From Martinezella lusitana (GTDB lineage: Bacteria; Pseudomonadota; Alphaproteobacteria; Rhizobiales; Rhizobiaceae), in contig NZ_JAFEVL010000061.1 of NCBI RefSeq assembly GCF_016901135.1, forward strand, positions 124,001-188,000: 64,000 nt of DNA, given 5' to 3'. Of the stretch, positions 42,254 through 51,115 are shown piece by piece. Numbering within the stretch: the stretch's first letter is position 1; every line of letters starts with the position of its first letter. The notes beneath the pieces were generated by a model. That model worked only from the letters and a program-made list of their open reading frames with translations, was not told the DNA's origin and ran no database searches. Position numbers and translations under genes: made by a program.

Positions 42254-43243
42254 TTAACCGGAGACGTCGACGACGCCGCAATCGCCGGCTTCGGAGGCGA
42301 AGGCCAGCAGCTTGCCGGACTTGCTCCAGCTCATCGATGTGATCGCACCCTTGCCTGGCCGGCGCAAGAGCGCTTCCTTGGCGTCGCCGAGGCGGACCGC
42401 CAGGATCATGCCGTCGATGAAGCCGATGGCGAGGATATCCTCGGCGGCGTGGAACTTTACCGAGGTCGCCATGATGTTGGCGCGGGTGCCGAGCTCGAGC
42501 GGCGCCTTGCCCATCGGTCCGTCCTTGCCCTGGAAGGGCCAGACGATCGCCGCCGGCGCACCGGAAGAGGCGAGCCACTTGCCCTTGTTGGACCAGGACA
42601 GGGATTTCACCTTGGCGGGATAGCCCGTCATGCGCATATGTCGCGCCTCGGCGCCCGGTTTGGCGTCCAGCTTCCAGCCGTGCAGGGCGTTTTCCTGCAT
42701 GGTTGTCACGATGAACTGACCGTCCGGCGAGAAGGTGACGCCGGTATGGGCGCCCTTCCATTCTAGATTGACCGGCTGCGCGCTCATGCCAACCCAGTGC
42801 AGCGATACGCCGTTGTAGCGGGCGACGGCTATACGTATGCCCTTGGGAGCGAAGGCGATGCCTTCGACCGTGCGCTCTTCCGGAAATTCCTTCGTCGAGC
42901 CGTCGGCCAGCCGCACGAAAGTGCTCTTGCCGTAGGAATAGGCGACCGAACCCTGCGGACCGGCGGCAATCTGCCCGATCCATTTGCGCGGGGCTTCGGC
43001 GAGAACCGTCACACTGCCATCGGCCGCAATCCGCAGGACCTTGCCGTCCTCGCCGCCGGAAATCAGGCTGTCGCTATGGGGATCGTGAATGCAGGTCAGC
43101 ATGCCCCGATGGGCCTCGGTGACCTTGTCTCCACCCTCGAGGCGATGGATTGCGCCGGCGGCGCTGGCGAAGAAGGGGGTGTCCCCTAAAAATTCGACGG
43201 CCAGAACGTGGCCGTCGATATCAAGCGGAGCGACAGTCGGCAT
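42254..43243 (-). CDS. WD40 repeat protein
   Basis: A 329-residue protein made of about six or seven WD40-like blades, with degenerate repeat endings such as ALHGWKLD, AIVWPFQG and SLHWVGMS. There is no signal peptide, so it is cytoplasmic, and it would act as a protein-binding platform. Its ATG shares one base with the stop codon of the CobW GTPase, so the two are translationally coupled. The function is unknown; the coupling suggests it works on or with the GTPase. Confidence 0.88.
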   Translation of the reverse strand: MPTVAPLDIDGHVLAVEFLGDTPFFASAAGAIHRLEGGDKVTEAHRGMLTCIHDPHSDSLISGGEDGKVLRIAADGSVTVLAEAPRKWIGQIAAGPQGSVAYSYGKSTFVRLADGSTKEFPEERTVEGIAFAPKGIRIAVARYNGVSLHWVGMSAQPVNLEWKGAHTGVTFSPDGQFIVTTMQENALHGWKLDAKPGAEARHMRMTGYPAKVKSLSWSNKGKWLASSGAPAAIVWPFQGKDGPMGKAPLELGTRANIMATSVKFHAAEDILAIGFIDGMILAVRLGDAKEALLRRPGKGAITSMSWSKSGKLLAFASEAGDCGVVDVSG

Positions 43244-44340
43244 CAGGCAGACGCCTCGCAGGCCTTGAAGCTTGCTTCCAGTTTTTCGCGGTCAAGCTCG
43301 CGGCCGATGAAGACCAGGCGGCTCTCATGCTTTTCGCCATCCTTCCAGGCACGCTGATGGTCGCCCTCGATGATCATGTGCACGCCTTGGACGACATAGC
43401 GCTCCGGATCGTTCTTGAAGGCGATGATGCCCTTGAGGCGCAGGATGTTCGGTCCCTGGGTCTGCGTGATCTTCTGGATCCAGGGGAAGAAACGCTCCGC
43501 ATTCATCTCGCCGCCGCGCAGCGACACCGACTGCACCGTCACGTCGTGGATGGGCGAAGGGCCGTGGTTATGGTGGCTGTGGTCATGATCATGGTGGTGA
43601 TGGTCGTGGTCATGATGGTGGTGATCATGGTCGTGATGGTCATAATCGCAATCCGGGCCGCAGACATGATCCTCATGATCGTGATCGAGGAAATGCGGGT
43701 CGTTTTCCAGTGCGCGTTCCAGATTGAAGGCGCCCTGGTTCAGCACGCGGGCGAGGTCGACGCCGGAGCGGGTCGTCTTGTAGACGCGGGCGGCCGGGTT
43801 GATCGCACGGACGATGTCCTCAATCTGCGCCAGCTCTTCCGGCGATACGAGGTCGGACTTGTTGATGACGACGACATCGGCAAAGGCGATCTGGTCTTCG
43901 GCCTCGCGGCTGTCCTTCAGGCGCAGCGGCAGGTGCTTGGCGTCGACGAGTGCGACGACGGCATCGAGTTCCGTCTTGGCGCGGACATCGTCATCCATGA
44001 AGAAGGTCTGGGCGACGGGAACAGGATCGGCAAGGCCTGTCGTTTCGACGATGATGCCGTCAAAGCGGCCAGGGCGGCGCATCAGGCCTTCGACGACTCG
44101 GATGAGGTCGCCGCGCACCGTGCAGCAGACGCAGCCATTGTTCATCTCGTAGATTTCTTCGTCCGACTCGACGATGAGGTCGTTGTCGATGCCGATCTCG
44201 CCGAATTCGTTGACGATGACGGCGTATTTCTTGCCGTGGTTTTCGGAGAGAATGCGATTGAGCAGCGTCGTCTTGCCGGCGCCGAGATAGCCGGTGAGAA
44301 CGGTGACGGGAATGGGCTTTTGCGTGGCTGTTTCGGTCAT
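43243..44340 (-). CDS. CobW/COG0523 family GTPase with His-rich metal-binding stretch
   Basis: G3E-class metallochaperone GTPase of 365 residues. Walker A is GYLGAGKTT (17-25), the metal-binding motif CVCC lies at 70-73 and NKSD at 160-163. A His/Asp-rich segment (about 216-259) would bind zinc or a similar metal. The C-terminal CobW domain follows. The ATG at 44340 has GAGG upstream. A Zur-box-like palindrome about 90 bases upstream suggests zinc-responsive control. It starts the operon with the WD40 and cysE genes. Confidence 0.94.
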   Translation of the reverse strand: MTETATQKPIPVTVLTGYLGAGKTTLLNRILSENHGKKYAVIVNEFGEIGIDNDLIVESDEEIYEMNNGCVCCTVRGDLIRVVEGLMRRPGRFDGIIVETTGLADPVPVAQTFFMDDDVRAKTELDAVVALVDAKHLPLRLKDSREAEDQIAFADVVVINKSDLVSPEELAQIEDIVRAINPAARVYKTTRSGVDLARVLNQGAFNLERALENDPHFLDHDHEDHVCGPDCDYDHHDHDHHHHDHDHHHHDHDHSHHNHGPSPIHDVTVQSVSLRGGEMNAERFFPWIQKITQTQGPNILRLKGIIAFKNDPERYVVQGVHMIIEGDHQRAWKDGEKHESRLVFIGRELDREKLEASFKACEASA

Positions 44341-44429
44341 GGGAGCCTCGAAATATGGAAGGTTGCCCCGGGGAGCGGACATTGGTCGGGTTCCATATAA
44401 GGAGTTGGCAGCGTCAGTTCAAAGGCTTT

Positions 44430-44447
44430 TGTATGTTATAAGATCAC
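44430..44447. promoter_or_regulatory. Zur-box-like palindrome upstream of the CobW GTPase
   Basis: Read leftward, the site has ATCTTATAACAT at its core, one mismatch from the perfect palindrome ATGTTATAACAT, and agrees with about 12 of 18 positions of the alphaproteobacterial Zur consensus as I recall it. It overlaps the end of vapC. COG0523 genes are common Zur targets. Confidence 0.45.
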
Positions 44448-44839
44448 ATTAGGTTTGGGATGGCTGGCTCAATGTCGGTCTGTGAGAAATCATTGCCGAT
44501 GAAGAGGAGAGGGCATCCGAATTCCTTGGCGATCGCATAAGCAAAGCAGTCGCCGTAATTCAGGGCGGCTGGATGAATTCCCTTGCCCCAACGCGAATAC
44601 GCATCTGCGGCACGCTCCGCGCGTTCCGAGGTGACTTCGATAACCTCGATCGCAGGCGAGGTCAGAAGCTCCCGCATTTGCTGACTGAAGCCGCGCCGTG
44701 TCGCAACAATGAGTGCTTCGAGCATTGTTCCTGCTGAGATAAGGACGCGATTTTCACTCTCAAACACGACTTCGCATGCTGAAGCGTGCAGCTCATTTGC
44801 AAGCATCGCAACAAGAGCCGAAGTATCGATGACAATCAC
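44444..44839 (-). CDS. vapC: PIN-domain toxin VapC
   Basis: A 131-residue PIN-domain ribonuclease. Conserved acidic residues are visible in MIVIDTSAL (D5), the LEAL segment near residue 40 and NYGDCFAYA near residue 96, which make the Mg2+-dependent active site. The start overlaps the antitoxin stop by four bases (ATGA), the typical order of a VapBC toxin-antitoxin pair. The target RNA is unknown. Confidence 0.9.
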   Translation of the reverse strand: MIVIDTSALVAMLANELHASACEVVFESENRVLISAGTMLEALIVATRRGFSQQMRELLTSPAIEVIEVTSERAERAADAYSRWGKGIHPAALNYGDCFAYAIAKEFGCPLLFIGNDFSQTDIEPAIPNLM

Positions 44840-45096
44840 TTGGGCAAGCCATGTTCATCGTACAGGAAATCCTGGCTTCCGGCGGCATCGGGGCCTGGAG
44901 GCAAGTTTTTCTTCCTGATCTCCTCCTGCAGCCTTTTGATCAGATTTTCCTTTTCCGCGGATGTCATGGGCTTTTTCACTGGCTGTATGCGTGCAGCCGG
45001 CAGACCATCCTGTGTCAGGACAACTTCCTCGCCTTGCTTTGCAAGTCGTACCAATTCTTTGAGTTGGCCCTCCGCATCATCGAGGGAAATACGCAT
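44836..45096 (-). CDS. vapB: Antitoxin of the VapBC pair (Phd/YefM-like)
   Basis: An 86-residue antitoxin. The ATG at 45096 follows GGGAGG at good spacing and gives the N-terminus MRISLDDAEGQLKELV, matching the DNA-binding part of Phd/YefM-type antitoxins. The rest (EEVVLTQDGLPAARI, then a charged tail) would wrap the toxin. The upstream extension to 45159 has no ribosome-binding site. The pair would autoregulate. Confidence 0.87.
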   Translation of the reverse strand: MRISLDDAEGQLKELVRLAKQGEEVVLTQDGLPAARIQPVKKPMTSAEKENLIKRLQEEIRKKNLPPGPDAAGSQDFLYDEHGLPK

Positions 45097-45167
45097 ATCT
45101 GCCTCCCGGCGGACAAAGATAATTGCTGATAATATGATGGATTGCGCCGCTTGATACAAGCGATCGG

Positions 45168-45959
45168 CTATCGCAGCTTCGTCACATCGAACCGATCGAC
45201 ATCCTGCAAAAGCTCCACCAGCCCTCGCACCGTATGCGCGACTAGCTGCTCGCCCTTTGCCGCCGTTGCGGCGCCCGCATTGCCGGTGACACCCTGCGTG
45301 TTCAAATCGGACATCTTCCAGCCGAAGGCATGCGGCCCATAGGCTCGCAAGTGCTTGAAGCGCTGTATATAGTCGGACTGCCGGGATGGGAAATCCGCGG
45401 CCTTCGACATATCGACCTTTTCAGGGTGCAGGGCGAGCATGACCGATGTCTCGATATCGCCGCCGTGAATGTCGATGGCCTTGTCATCAGGCGCGATCAG
45501 TCCGTCCGGAATGCCGAAGCGGGTCCAGCTGGTCGCCACCGCCAGCATGGCGAAGCGCACGCGCGCTTCCGTCGCGACGATGGTCATGAGCGGCGAGTTG
45601 CCGCCGTGAGCATTGAGCATGACGAGTTTGCGGATGCCGAGCCCGCTCATCCGCTCGGCAATGCCGAGCCAGCGCCTGATGGCTTCGTCGGAGTCCAGGG
45701 TCCTCGAACCGGCGACGTCCATATGCTCGACGGAGTAGCCGACAGGCTCGACGGCCAGGAAGGTGACAGGTAAATTGGCGGGCAAGGCGACCTTCAGACG
45801 CGAGACGATGCCTTCGGCGATCAGCGTGTCGGTCTCGAAGGGCAGATGCGGGCCGTGTTGCTCATAGGCGCCAAGCGGCAGCACGGCGATCCAGTTTGCC
45901 CGCTCCCGCGGCGTCAATGTCCTATCATTGTCGTCGAAACATGGCAAAGGATGCGCCAT
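45168..45959 (-). CDS. Creatininase family protein
   Basis: A 263-residue protein of the creatininase superfamily of metal-dependent amidohydrolases. Metal-binding regions are visible: LGAYEQHGPHLPFETDT near the start and LNAHGGNSPLM in the middle. Members hydrolyse creatinine, formamides or similar cyclic or linear amides. It stands alone between VapBC and a MarR gene, so the substrate is not indicated. Confidence 0.9.
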   Translation of the reverse strand: MAHPLPCFDDNDRTLTPRERANWIAVLPLGAYEQHGPHLPFETDTLIAEGIVSRLKVALPANLPVTFLAVEPVGYSVEHMDVAGSRTLDSDEAIRRWLGIAERMSGLGIRKLVMLNAHGGNSPLMTIVATEARVRFAMLAVATSWTRFGIPDGLIAPDDKAIDIHGGDIETSVMLALHPEKVDMSKAADFPSRQSDYIQRFKHLRAYGPHAFGWKMSDLNTQGVTGNAGAATAAKGEQLVAHTVRGLVELLQDVDRFDVTKLR

Positions 45960-46045
45960 CTGAGGGTGTGCCTCTTGTTTATGTCAATAACCTGCGCAAT
46001 GTCATAGCGTGATGGCGCATCGGCGAAAAGGTCAACGGAATCACG

Positions 46046-46558
46046 ATGGGTAAGAAGAACAAGGTCGGGAAGAAAAGTAAGTCAGGTAAAAAGAAGGATC
46101 ACCGCGACTATACGCTTGCCGATCTGTCGCCCGCGTTAACGCAGGCGGCGCGGTCGATGCGTACGGTGATAACGCGGAGCCTGACGGCGAGCGGTCTCTA
46201 TGCCGGGCAGGACGGTGTCATCCTCGCACTGGCGACAACCGACGGTCTTCCGGCTGGGTCGCTGGCGCAGAAGCTCGGCGTCAAGGCGCCGACGATGACG
46301 CGTACGATCGGCCGCATGGAGGCGCAGGGCTTCGTCGAGCGCCGGCCGGATGCCGAAGATGCCCGGCTGACCAAGGTCTACCTTACCGAGGCGGGACGCA
46401 ACAGCGTCAGCGAGATTGAAAGCTCGGCCGCCACCTGCGATGAACTCGCCACACGCGGCTTCTCCGAGAAGGACATCCGCTCGCTCGTGCGCCTGCTCAA
46501 GGCGATCGAAAGCAATCTCCAGGCCGGCGATGACGACGAGGACGAAGACGAATTCTGA
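46046..46558 (+). CDS. MarR family regulator
   Basis: A 170-residue regulator with a strongly lysine-rich N-terminal extension (MGKKNKVGKKSKSGKKK) before the winged helix-turn-helix (LAQKLGVKAPTMTRTIGRMEAQG) and wing (RRPDAEDARLTKVYLT). The C-terminus is very acidic (DDDEDEDEF). The charged ends are unusual and may tune DNA binding. No neighbour indicates its target. Confidence 0.92.
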   Translation: MGKKNKVGKKSKSGKKKDHRDYTLADLSPALTQAARSMRTVITRSLTASGLYAGQDGVILALATTDGLPAGSLAQKLGVKAPTMTRTIGRMEAQGFVERRPDAEDARLTKVYLTEAGRNSVSEIESSAATCDELATRGFSEKDIRSLVRLLKAIESNLQAGDDDEDEDEF

Positions 46559-46676
46559 GAATCCCCGAGAATTCGAGTTGCACGACGTGATTAAACCTTT
46601 TAATTAAATATTTTAAATTCCGGAATCGTAAAACGACGGAATGTGAATATGGCTGCGTTTCACGGGGAGGGTGCGC

Positions 46677-47699
46677 GTGGCGCAAAAGATAAAGCTTTCG
46701 ACGATTGCGGAAACGCTTGGCATTTCAACGGCAACAGTATCCTTAGCCTTACGCGACAGCCCGCTGGTCGCGACCAACACGCGCGAAAAGATCAAGGATC
46801 AGGCTCGCGCGCTGGGCTATATCTACAACCGCCGCGCGGCCAGTCTCAGGACGTCGCGATCCGGGATCATCGGCGTCGTCGTCCATGACATCATGAACCC
46901 CTTTTACGGGGAAATTCTCAAGGCGATCGAAAGCGAGCTCGACCGCAGCCGCCACACCTTCATCCTTTCCAACCATTATGATTCGGTCGAGAAGCAGCGG
47001 ACCTTCATCGAGACGCTGCTGCAGCTCGGTGGCGACGGTGTCATCATGTCGCCGGCGATCGGAACGCCGCCTGAAGATTTCGAGCTGGCAGAAGCAAACG
47101 GTATGCCGGCCATCCTCGTGGCGCGCCAGATCGAGGCTCTCGATCTGCCGACCTTTCGCGGCGACGACAGCTACGGAATTTCGCTTGCGACCAACCACCT
47201 GATCAGCCTCGGTCATCGCACCATCGCCATGATCGGCGGCACGGATCAGACCTCGACCGGGCGTGACCGCTATCAGGGCTATGTCAATGCGCTGCGCAAG
47301 GCGGGCATCGAAGTGGACCCCGATCTGCGCATTCCCGGCGCGCGCTCCAAGCAGGGCGGTTTCGAGGCGGCCGTGCATTTCCTGTCTCTGCCGCAGAAGC
47401 CGACCGCGGCCGTCTGCTGGAACGATCTGGTCGCCATCGGCCTGATGAACGGCATTTCCCGCGCCGGCCTCGTGCCGGGACGGGACATCTCGGTCACCGG
47501 CTATGACGATCTGGAGGAAGCGGCGATCGCAACGCCTGCGCTGACCACCGTGTGGAACGGCCAGGCCGAGGTCGGAAGGCTTGCAGCGCGAGCACTTTTG
47601 GATAGGTTAGCGGGAAGCCATGAGCCGGATGGTATTCATCTTATCAAGCCGGAAATGCGCATCCGCCAGTCGACGACGCCCTACAAAGCTCGCCAGTAG
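46677..47699 (+). CDS. LacI family regulator next to a hydroxyacid dehydrogenase
   Basis: A 340-residue LacI-type regulator. The GTG at 46677 is chosen because GGGGAGG ends six bases before it; the GTG at 46671 directly abuts that site. The helix-turn-helix reads STIAETLGISTATVSLALRD, and the sensor domain is periplasmic-binding-protein-like. The next gene, 29 bases on, is a D-2-hydroxyacid dehydrogenase, so it probably controls that operon. An A/T-rich stretch lies upstream. Confidence 0.92.
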   Translation: MAQKIKLSTIAETLGISTATVSLALRDSPLVATNTREKIKDQARALGYIYNRRAASLRTSRSGIIGVVVHDIMNPFYGEILKAIESELDRSRHTFILSNHYDSVEKQRTFIETLLQLGGDGVIMSPAIGTPPEDFELAEANGMPAILVARQIEALDLPTFRGDDSYGISLATNHLISLGHRTIAMIGGTDQTSTGRDRYQGYVNALRKAGIEVDPDLRIPGARSKQGGFEAAVHFLSLPQKPTAAVCWNDLVAIGLMNGISRAGLVPGRDISVTGYDDLEEAAIATPALTTVWNGQAEVGRLAARALLDRLAGSHEPDGIHLIKPEMRIRQSTTPYKARQ

Positions 47700-47728
47700 C
47701 GCCGAACCGTATCTCAAGAGGAAGATCC

Positions 47729-48697
47729 ATGTCCGATAATCGCATTACCGTCCTCGTTCCGGGGAAGATACACCCGCGTGTTCTTGAAAGGCTCGGGAAG
47801 CAATTCGATGTCGTCTCCGTTGATCGCAACGACGAGCCTCAGGTCGATGCGAACGTCGCGGCGCGCGTGCGTGGCATCGCGGTCGCCGGCGGCGTGAATG
47901 CCGCCTGGATCGATGCCTTTCCGCATCTGGAAGTCATCGCCAATTTCGGCGTCGGTTATGACGGCATCGATGTCAAGCATGCCGCCTCGAAGGGGATCGT
48001 CGTCACCAACACGCCCGATGTCCTGAACGATGAAGTTGCCGATACGGCGATCGCCTTGCTGCTGAACACGCTGCGGCAATTTCCGAAAGCGGAAAGCTGG
48101 CTGCGCGATGGGCGCTGGGTGAAGGATGGAGCCTTTCCGCTCTCGCCCTTCTCGATGAAGGGGCGTCGCGTCGGCATTTATGGTCTCGGCCGCATCGGCC
48201 TGGAGATCGCGAGAAGGCTTGAGCCGTTCAAGGTGAAGATCGGCTACCACACGCGCTCGCCGCGCGACTCGTTGCCCTACGACTACTATCCGACCCTGAA
48301 GGAGATGGCTCAATCGGTGGATACGCTGATCTCCATCGTGCCGAAGACGCCGGAAACGCACAAGGTGATCAATGCTGAGATCCTGTCGGCGCTCGGACCG
48401 CAGGGCGTATTCATCAATGTCGGCCGCGGCTGGTCCGTCGACGACGATGCGTTGATTGCAGCGCTCGGCAACGGAACGCTCGGCGCCGCCGGCCTCGACG
48501 TCTTCTACGACGAGCCCAATGTCCCGGCCGGCTATCTCTCGCTGCCGAACGTTTCGCTATTGCCGCATGTGGCTTCCGCCTCCGTGCCGACGCGAGACGC
48601 GATGGCCGATCTCGTTGCCGACAACATCATCGAGTGGTTCGCGAAGGGCAAGCCGCTGACGCCGGTGCCGGAAACTCCGGTCAAGCCGCGCGGCTGA
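47729..48697 (+). CDS. D-2-hydroxyacid dehydrogenase
   Basis: A 322-residue NAD(P)-dependent dehydrogenase of the phosphoglycerate/glyoxylate reductase type. The dinucleotide-binding motif is GIYGLGRIG. Catalytic residues appear as the Arg in NVGRGWSVDD, the Glu in FYDEPN and the His in LPHVAS. It reduces 2-keto acids such as glyoxylate or hydroxypyruvate, but the specificity is not evident. It is cotranscribed with the LacI regulator and its stop abuts the stop of the convergent PuuD gene. Confidence 0.93.
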   Translation: MSDNRITVLVPGKIHPRVLERLGKQFDVVSVDRNDEPQVDANVAARVRGIAVAGGVNAAWIDAFPHLEVIANFGVGYDGIDVKHAASKGIVVTNTPDVLNDEVADTAIALLLNTLRQFPKAESWLRDGRWVKDGAFPLSPFSMKGRRVGIYGLGRIGLEIARRLEPFKVKIGYHTRSPRDSLPYDYYPTLKEMAQSVDTLISIVPKTPETHKVINAEILSALGPQGVFINVGRGWSVDDDALIAALGNGTLGAAGLDVFYDEPNVPAGYLSLPNVSLLPHVASASVPTRDAMADLVADNIIEWFAKGKPLTPVPETPVKPRG

Positions 48698-49486
48698 TCA
48701 AATGGCTTTTTGCTGATGAGGAGCGGCGACCGGCCGCTCCTTGCTCGCAGCATAGTCGCGCACGGCGTCGCCGAATGCGACAAAGAGCTTGCGTGACGGC
48801 GAGTCCGTTTCCGCCCAATATTCCGGGTGCCATTGCACGCCGACGGCAAAGGCCTTCGCGCCGATGACGGAGACGGCTTCGATCGTGCCGTCTTCGGCAA
48901 GCGCCTCCACCTGCAGTCTCGGGGCCGTATCGGCAATCGCTTGGCGATGCAGCGAGTTGACCCGCACTTCGCCCGGGCCGACGACGCGGGCGATGCAGGA
49001 GCCTTCCTTGACGAAAACGCTCTGGCGGATGGAATACATCGTATCGCGATCGACATTCTGCGGCTTGCGATGGTCCCAGATGCCCGGCTGTTCCTGGATC
49101 TCGCTGGCAAGCGTACCGCCGAGGGCAACGTTCAGTTCCTGAATGCCGCGGCAGATGGCAAGCATGGGAATGGCGCGATCGATGGCCCGGCGGATGAGCG
49201 GCAAAGATGTCGCATCGCGTGCCGGATCGAAGGGGCCGTCGCTTTCACGAGCCTCCTTGCCATAGAGCGATGGATGCACGTTGCTGGCAGAGCCGGAGAC
49301 GAGCAGTCCGTCGACGCGGTCCAGAATGGCGTCCGCATCACTGTCTTCTTCCAGCGCCGGGACGATCAGCACCGTCAGCCCGGCAGCCTTGACGGCCGCC
49401 CGGACATATTGTTGCTGCACCGCATGCCAGGTCGCGCCGTCGAACTCGCGGATATCGGCGGGAATGGCGATAATCGGTCTGGACAT
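48698..49486 (-). CDS. Gamma-glutamyl-GABA hydrolase PuuD-like (peptidase C26)
   Basis: A class I glutamine-amidotransferase-like hydrolase of 262 residues. The nucleophile Cys is C112 in LAICRGIQELN, and GVQWHPEYWAE holds the catalytic His and Glu. PuuD-type enzymes release GABA from gamma-glutamyl-GABA in putrescine breakdown. No other puu genes lie nearby, although an ornithine decarboxylase occurs 13 kb away. It is convergent with the hydroxyacid dehydrogenase with no bases between the stops. Confidence 0.92.
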   Translation of the reverse strand: MSRPIIAIPADIREFDGATWHAVQQQYVRAAVKAAGLTVLIVPALEEDSDADAILDRVDGLLVSGSASNVHPSLYGKEARESDGPFDPARDATSLPLIRRAIDRAIPMLAICRGIQELNVALGGTLASEIQEQPGIWDHRKPQNVDRDTMYSIRQSVFVKEGSCIARVVGPGEVRVNSLHRQAIADTAPRLQVEALAEDGTIEAVSVIGAKAFAVGVQWHPEYWAETDSPSRKLFVAFGDAVRDYAASKERPVAAPHQQKAI

Positions 49487-49778
49487 TCAAGGCTCCGGAA
49501 GATGCGAAATGGTTATTCGTTGAAACCCCTGGATGATCATGATGTCAATCCGAGGGCGGATTATCCCTGCTGCAAATCTACGCGAAGAGCGCTCCGCCGG
49601 CAACGCGGAGTGGTTTCGATAAGGCTTTGTTTCCGTTCGTCATGAGGATGTACAGGAATCGCCATAATGCGATGCGAAAGCAAACTTGAAAGACCGTGTG
49701 CGGCGTGGTTAGTTCCATCGCTTGCGCCATGACCGGGAACGTCGTTCCCCAGCAATGCCGTCCGTATGGGAGATTTCA

Positions 49779-50885
49779 ATGGATCGCCGTTCCTTCATCA
49801 GGCGGGCAGGAGCAGTTGGCGCGGGCGCTGCCGCCTCCACGCTTGCGAGCCCGGCCCTGGCCCAGGAATATCCCAAGATCACCTGGAAGATGACATCGTC
49901 CTTTCCGAAGAGCCTGGATACGATCTACGGCGGTGCCGAGGATATTGCCTCGCATGTCTCCGACGCGACAAACGGCAATTTCGTCATCCAGACTTATGAA
50001 GCCGGCGAAATCGTGCCTGGCGCGCAGGCCGCCGATGCGGTGAGCGCCGGCACGGTCGATGCCGCGCATACCTGTTCCTATTATTTCTGGAACAAGGATC
50101 CGACCTACGCCATCGGCACGGCCCTTCCCTTCGGCCTCAATGCGCGGCTTACCAATGCCTGGTTCTACCAGGGCGACGGCAACAAATTGATGAACGAGTT
50201 CTATGCCACGCAAGGCATAATGGGTCTGCCGGCCGGTAATACAGGTGCGCAGATGGGCGGCTGGTTCCGCAAGGAAATCAATACGCTGGATGATCTAAAA
50301 GGCTTGAAGATGCGCATCGCCGGCCTTGCGGGCAAGGTGATCGAGAAGATCGGCGTGGTGCCGCAACAGGATATTGCCGTCAGTGGCGTGTACGACGCGC
50401 TGGACAAGGGCACGATCGATGCCGCCGAATGGGTCGGCCCCTACGACGACCTGAAGCTCGGGCTGCAGAAGATCGCCAAATACTACTATTATCCCGGATG
50501 GTGGGAGGGCGGTGCGGTTGTGCACGCCTTCTTCAATCTGGAAAAATGGGGTGCTCTTCCAAAAAACTATCAGGCGATCCTGGCCGATGCCTGCGCCTTC
50601 GCCAACACCAACATGCTGGCGAAATATGATGTCAAGAACCCCCAGGCGCTGAAGGATATCGTCCAGCAGGGCGTGACGCTGCGTCCTTTCAGCCAAGAGA
50701 TCATGGAAGCTTGCTTTCAGGCGGCCAGCGGATTGTACGCCGATCTTTCAAAGTCGAACGACTACTTCAAACGTATCTATGAGGATCAGGTCGCCTATAA
50801 AAAGGATGCCTATCTTTGGATGCAGCTCTCGGAATATACTTTCGATACATTCATGATGATCCAGCAGCGGGCGGGCAAACTTTGA
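49779..50885 (+). CDS. TRAP transporter substrate-binding protein (TakP-like)
   Basis: A 368-residue DctP-family protein. The ATG at 49779 follows GGGAG and gives a twin-arginine-like signal (MDRRSFIRRAGAVGAGAA, cleavage near PALAQ). The YYPGWWEGG segment and overall size resemble TakP, the alpha-keto acid binding protein. No DctQ or DctM membrane subunits are encoded next to it, so it is an orphan and must use subunits from elsewhere. The substrate is probably a 2-oxo acid, an inference. Confidence 0.9.
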   Translation: MDRRSFIRRAGAVGAGAAASTLASPALAQEYPKITWKMTSSFPKSLDTIYGGAEDIASHVSDATNGNFVIQTYEAGEIVPGAQAADAVSAGTVDAAHTCSYYFWNKDPTYAIGTALPFGLNARLTNAWFYQGDGNKLMNEFYATQGIMGLPAGNTGAQMGGWFRKEINTLDDLKGLKMRIAGLAGKVIEKIGVVPQQDIAVSGVYDALDKGTIDAAEWVGPYDDLKLGLQKIAKYYYYPGWWEGGAVVHAFFNLEKWGALPKNYQAILADACAFANTNMLAKYDVKNPQALKDIVQQGVTLRPFSQEIMEACFQAASGLYADLSKSNDYFKRIYEDQVAYKKDAYLWMQLSEYTFDTFMMIQQRAGKL

Positions 50886-51115
50886 TCGATGTCGTCTAAG
50901 CGCTCGGCAATATTCTGCTTTTTCATGAGTGACTTGAAACATATACTGCGGGTAGAGTAACTGTTAGGTGAATGCGCGAATACGATGCGGTGTGCAACTT
51001 AAAATCAACGTAAGTTACCGGCATGATTGGAAAATTCGCCCGCATGCATGCTATTTGGGCAATCAAATTTTAAAACGTTTCACCTAGGGTGTCCGCCGCA
51101 TCAGGGGAACTCTGA

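Noticed and set aside
43565..43670. Repetitive run of CATGATCATGGTGGT-like units resembling a tandem repeat
   Set aside because: It encodes the His/Asp-rich metal-binding segment of the CobW GTPase and stays in frame, so it is coding sequence and not a separate repeat element.
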